Source: Sphingobacterium siyangense (lineage in GTDB: Bacteria; Bacteroidota; Bacteroidia; Sphingobacteriales; Sphingobacteriaceae). Taken from it: a stretch of DNA of 64,000 nt. The stretch covers positions 1 to 64,000 of the forward strand of contig NZ_VLKR01000028.1 in assembly GCF_007830445.1 (NCBI RefSeq), written 5' to 3'. Within the stretch, counting starts at the first letter, position 1, and the number at the start of each line of letters is the position of its first letter. Position numbers and translations under genes: made by a program. This document shows positions 61,361 to 64,000 of this stretch, one piece after another. Under the pieces are notes generated by a model, which made no database searches, had not been told where the DNA came from, and saw only the letters and a list, made by a program, of their open reading frames with translations.

Positions 61361-61690
61361 ATGAAAAAAGTAAAATTATTTGTCCCAATACTAGGAGCAG
61401 TTTTGGGATTGGGTGTCTATGCTGGACACGCCAAAGAAATCAGTAGAAAAGCTGCAAGCACTACTGAGCAATCATGGGAAGTCATTAATCCAGATGGTGA
61501 TCTGACCGACCCAGACAATTACCAGCCCTATTCGGGTGATATTGCCACGTTATGTCCAAGCGACGAAGTTCTATGTGGTATCAAAGCTGAAAATGACGGT
61601 GCTGGTAAACCACAAATGACAAACGAGCTGAAATCTGAAATCAATTCAGGAACACCAACTAGTCATGTGTTCTATCGCGCGGAAAATTAA
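61361..61690 (+). CDS. DUF6520 family secreted protein
   Basis: A 109-residue protein with a signal peptide (VPILGAVLGLGVYAGHAK), followed by a short mature part with WEVINPDGDLTDPDNYQPY and two cysteines in LCPSDEVLCGIKA. The layout matches DUF6520 proteins of Bacteroidota, small exported proteins of unknown role that often stand next to MauE-like and AraC genes. The Cys pair could form a disulfide. A terminator follows directly. Confidence 0.75.
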   Translation: MKKVKLFVPILGAVLGLGVYAGHAKEISRKAASTTEQSWEVINPDGDLTDPDNYQPYSGDIATLCPSDEVLCGIKAENDGAGKPQMTNELKSEINSGTPTSHVFYRAEN

Positions 61691-61701
61691 GATCTGCAAA
61701 A

Positions 61702-61733
61702 ATAGGAAAGGGCGGCGGTTCGCCCTTTCCTAT
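61702..61733. terminator. Bidirectional terminator
   Basis: A perfect 13-bp stem (ATAGGAAAGGGCG / CGCCCTTTCCTAT) with a six-base loop lies after the DUF6520 gene and touches the stop codon of the converging SusD gene. Confidence 0.85.
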
Positions 61734-63092
61734 CTACCGTGGATTCTGGACAAGCCCTCCAGCAACGACAACCGAGTATGGGATCAATAGCGCAAATCGC
61801 TTATCGTTAGGTTCTAAAATATATTCCTTTCCATCAAAGTTACGTACGATTCGAATGCCCGCATTATAGTGCTTATTCAGCCGTTTTATGTCCGACCATC
61901 GCGTACCAAAGCGAAAAGCCAGTTCCTTTTTACGTTCGCTCAATATAAAGTCGATCAGTTCAGCCTTTCCAGCGGGTACAATGGGTAGCTTGCTTGTTTC
62001 ATAACGTGCTTTCAACAATTCAACCATCGTATTACCAGCATCAATCAACTGATTTGACCTTGCTTCACATTCGGCTTTAATCAAATAAAGTTCATCTACT
62101 GCAAGACCGCAAAATGCATAGCTTCCTATTGTACCCGCATAGTTTCCTTTGAAATTGTAAAATCCATTTGCATTTTTTTTGTAATACAGTGTCTTCCTCA
62201 AATCACCTCCGTTGTACTGTTCAAACAGTACTGTGTCGACAAAAGATTTTGTTCCCGTAAATATGCCACCTGATGACGCCATACCACTATGAAAGATAAC
62301 TTCCTTATTCATTAATTCAAATGGAATTGCCGCTGTTGGCGACACCATCCTATAATCAATAAGATCCTTTTGGATCGCTAAGGAAAGATTCGCATAGTTT
62401 AAGGCTTCACTTACATTCCCCATGTAGAGGAACACCCTGGCCAGTACAGCATAAGCGGCAGCTTTGGATGGTCTCGTCTTTTTGAGCGGCAGATTGGGGA
62501 GCAGACCAGCCGCATCCCGAAGATCTTTGGTGATTTGCAAAAAAGTATCTTCCAGATTAGTACGTTGAAAGTTAACATTGATATCTGAGGTCGTACGAAG
62601 TGGGATGCCAAGCTCGTTCTTTGCAGTACCAGCTTCATAAGCCTGCGAAAACTCCTGAGCCAGCCAGAATAAATTCCATCCCCTGTGAAACAACGCCGTT
62701 CCCTTGACCAAATCCCTTTCCGAATTTGACATACCGTCTAAATCTGCCTGATCAACGTTATCCAAAACGATATTTGCATACATAATCTTTTTGTAGCTTT
62801 CGGTCCAGTCTGTCAATTTAGTCTGTTCGTTATTCAAAAGATAAACATCACTTAATTCTGCCGCCAAACTCTTCACGTCTTTATCGTTCATAAAATAATA
62901 GTCAGAGGCGACATCCATCCCGATCGGAAAGCTGCGTACGGTATAGAGCTCATAATCCATTAAAGCCTGTAGATCTTTCAATGTTTTGGGAACTGCCAAT
63001 GAACTTTTGGATTTCTCATCTAAGAATTTATTACATCCTACCAATGTTATCAACAAGCAGCATAGTATAGTTGAAATTATGTTTGTCTTCAT
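61734..63092 (-). CDS. SusD-like nutrient-binding lipoprotein
   Basis: A 452-residue RagB/SusD lipoprotein (signal ending LITLVGC). Family segments include GTALFHRGWNLFWLAQEFSQ, AAYAVLARVFLYMGNV, ELYLIKAECEARS and LSERKKELAFRFGTRWSDIKR before the C-terminal VQNPR. It is of the shorter, peptide-type class like the one at 47034. It lies four bases after the SusC gene that runs off the right edge. Confidence 0.9.
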   Translation of the reverse strand: MKTNIISTILCCLLITLVGCNKFLDEKSKSSLAVPKTLKDLQALMDYELYTVRSFPIGMDVASDYYFMNDKDVKSLAAELSDVYLLNNEQTKLTDWTESYKKIMYANIVLDNVDQADLDGMSNSERDLVKGTALFHRGWNLFWLAQEFSQAYEAGTAKNELGIPLRTTSDINVNFQRTNLEDTFLQITKDLRDAAGLLPNLPLKKTRPSKAAAYAVLARVFLYMGNVSEALNYANLSLAIQKDLIDYRMVSPTAAIPFELMNKEVIFHSGMASSGGIFTGTKSFVDTVLFEQYNGGDLRKTLYYKKNANGFYNFKGNYAGTIGSYAFCGLAVDELYLIKAECEARSNQLIDAGNTMVELLKARYETSKLPIVPAGKAELIDFILSERKKELAFRFGTRWSDIKRLNKHYNAGIRIVRNFDGKEYILEPNDKRFALLIPYSVVVAGGLVQNPR

Positions 63093-63096
63093 CGTA

Positions 63097-64000
63097 TTAA
63101 AATTGAGCGTTTATACCTAGTGAAAATTGCGAGGGAATCCGCATAGTAATTCCATTTGGATCCAAATCTAGCTTGGTCGCCTTCCAGATCACACCAAGAT
63201 TGCGGGCATAAGCCTGTAAGGAAATACTTTTGAAATAGCCCAGTTTGGGTTTCAGGCGGTAGATCAAGCTAATATCCTGCAAAGTGATGTTATCACCTTT
63301 CTCGACCAAAATATCGGAGTACATATAAAACTGATCCCTGTTGGAATTCAATGGGTAATTGAATGCAGGAACATTAGTCGTCGCCTCATCACCCGTTTTT
63401 TGCCATCTTTTGTAATAATCGCTGTGTAGCGGAATATTGGAGGATAAAGAGGAATAATTGACGGATTCTCTTCTAAAAAAATAATTGAAACGATAAGCGA
63501 TATTGATACCTGCTTCCCAAGCACCGAAAGTAAAACTGTTTCTTATACTCCCGAATTGTTCAGGAAGTGCAGATCCATGGAATACCAGATCTTCAAGAGA
63601 AACTTTGGACCTTAAATCGCCATAATTGGAATAAGGCTGTCCGTTCACACTAAACTGAGGATTACCGGCATCAGCTGTGAGTCCCATAAACCGGTAACTG
63701 ACTAGATTATAAGCAGCATAACCCTCTATTGGTGTAAGCGATTGGCCCGAATTTACCATATCAGCATTCACGTTTGACCGATAGCTATAGTTCATAATCC
63801 GGGTTTTATTGGACGAAAATAACCAGGTGGTACGCCATTGCAACGGGGCATCGATGTTGAGCGTATTGAGCTGTACTTCCCAGCCCTGTGTACGCAGGCT
63901 TGCGGCATTTCTTTTTAAATAATCGACACCTACAGTTGGATCAACATTCACAATGGCGATCAAATCGGTTGCTTTTTTATTGAAGTAAGCTACCGATCCA
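63097..64000 (-). CDS. SusC-like TonB-dependent transporter, C-terminal part (partial)
   Basis: The last 300 residues of a SusC/RagA barrel, open to the window edge; at the edge it reads GSVAYFNKKATDLI, a typical strand of the barrel. It continues through GWEVQLNTLNI, YNLVSYRFMGLTADAGNPQF and LKPKLGYFKSISLQAYARNL to a terminal aromatic residue (LGINAQF). The N-terminus, and so the presence of an STN domain, lies outside. It pairs with the SusD gene at 61734. Confidence 0.92.
   Translation of the reverse strand, partial: GSVAYFNKKATDLIAIVNVDPTVGVDYLKRNAASLRTQGWEVQLNTLNIDAPLQWRTTWLFSSNKTRIMNYSYRSNVNADMVNSGQSLTPIEGYAAYNLVSYRFMGLTADAGNPQFSVNGQPYSNYGDLRSKVSLEDLVFHGSALPEQFGSIRNSFTFGAWEAGINIAYRFNYFFRRESVNYSSLSSNIPLHSDYYKRWQKTGDEATTNVPAFNYPLNSNRDQFYMYSDILVEKGDNITLQDISLIYRLKPKLGYFKSISLQAYARNLGVIWKATKLDLDPNGITMRIPSQFSLGINAQF

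Noticed and set aside
1..64000. tRNA, rRNA, CRISPR arrays, integrase or phage structural genes
   Set aside because: I looked for these and saw none; the lysis-like cassettes are therefore not part of a visible prophage.

Overview
This window most likely comes from a chromosome of a Sphingobacteriaceae bacterium (Bacteroidota), probably Sphingobacterium or a close relative. The evidence is four SusC/SusD pairs, FecR/ECF-sigma regulators, a hybrid two-component system (HTCS), a TamB/TamL pair with a lipoprotein TamL, DUF6266 and DUF6520 proteins, and -7 elements of the TAnnTTTG type. I found no rRNA, tRNA, CRISPR array or replication origin. Identifications rest on reading motifs by eye; no database search was run.

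Layout. (1) 1-1456: remnant of an IS4-type transposase abutting the 3' end of a metallophosphoesterase gene that has lost its 5' part, then an outer-membrane-type protein. (2) 1.5-17.7 kb, minus strand: a polysaccharide utilisation locus (PUL) with GH2, GH53, SusE-, SusD- and SusC-like proteins, a GH5-like enzyme and an HTCS. The gene order matches the beta-1,4-galactan PUL I remember from Bacteroides thetaiotaomicron (BT4667-BT4673). (3) 17.9-28.7 kb, minus strand: a second PUL with two GH76 alpha-1,6-mannanase-type enzymes, SusE-, SusD- and STN-SusC-like proteins, FecR and an ECF sigma factor, which suggests alpha-mannan as substrate. (4) 29.0-30.4 kb: a decayed three-gene lysis-like cassette. 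(5) 30.4-41.9 kb: envelope and stress genes (PRC-barrel protein, TamB, TamL, SemiSWEET, CsbD, YihY, DUF2383/PA2169). (6) 42-52.4 kb, plus strand: ECF, FecR, STN-SusC, SusD, a TlpA-like thioredoxin and an M16 peptidase; there is no carbohydrate enzyme here. (7) 52.6-55.3 kb, minus strand: an intact copy of the lysis-like cassette (three-TM protein, Cys/His amidase, lipoprotein with a C-terminal TM helix) behind two DUF6266 genes. (8) 55.6-59.2 kb, minus strand: a small peptide ORF, a divergent LpxL-like acyltransferase, a LytS-type kinase, a LytTR regulator and an HTH protein. (9) 59.5-61.7 kb, plus strand: AraC regulator, MauE/DoxX-like membrane protein and a secreted DUF6520 protein. (10) 61.7-64 kb, minus strand: a SusD gene and the 3' end of a SusC gene that runs off the window.

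The two most interesting signals are these. First, the duplicated cassette at 29.0-30.3 and 52.6-54.0 kb has the architecture of a phage lysis module (holin-like, endolysin-like, unimolecular-spanin-like), but there are no phage structural genes around it; one copy carries a nonsense mutation and a frameshift. Second, the 55.6-59.2 kb cluster resembles an agr-type peptide-signalling locus in outline (small Cys-containing peptide, modifying enzyme, membrane kinase, LytTR regulator). Both functional readings are inference.
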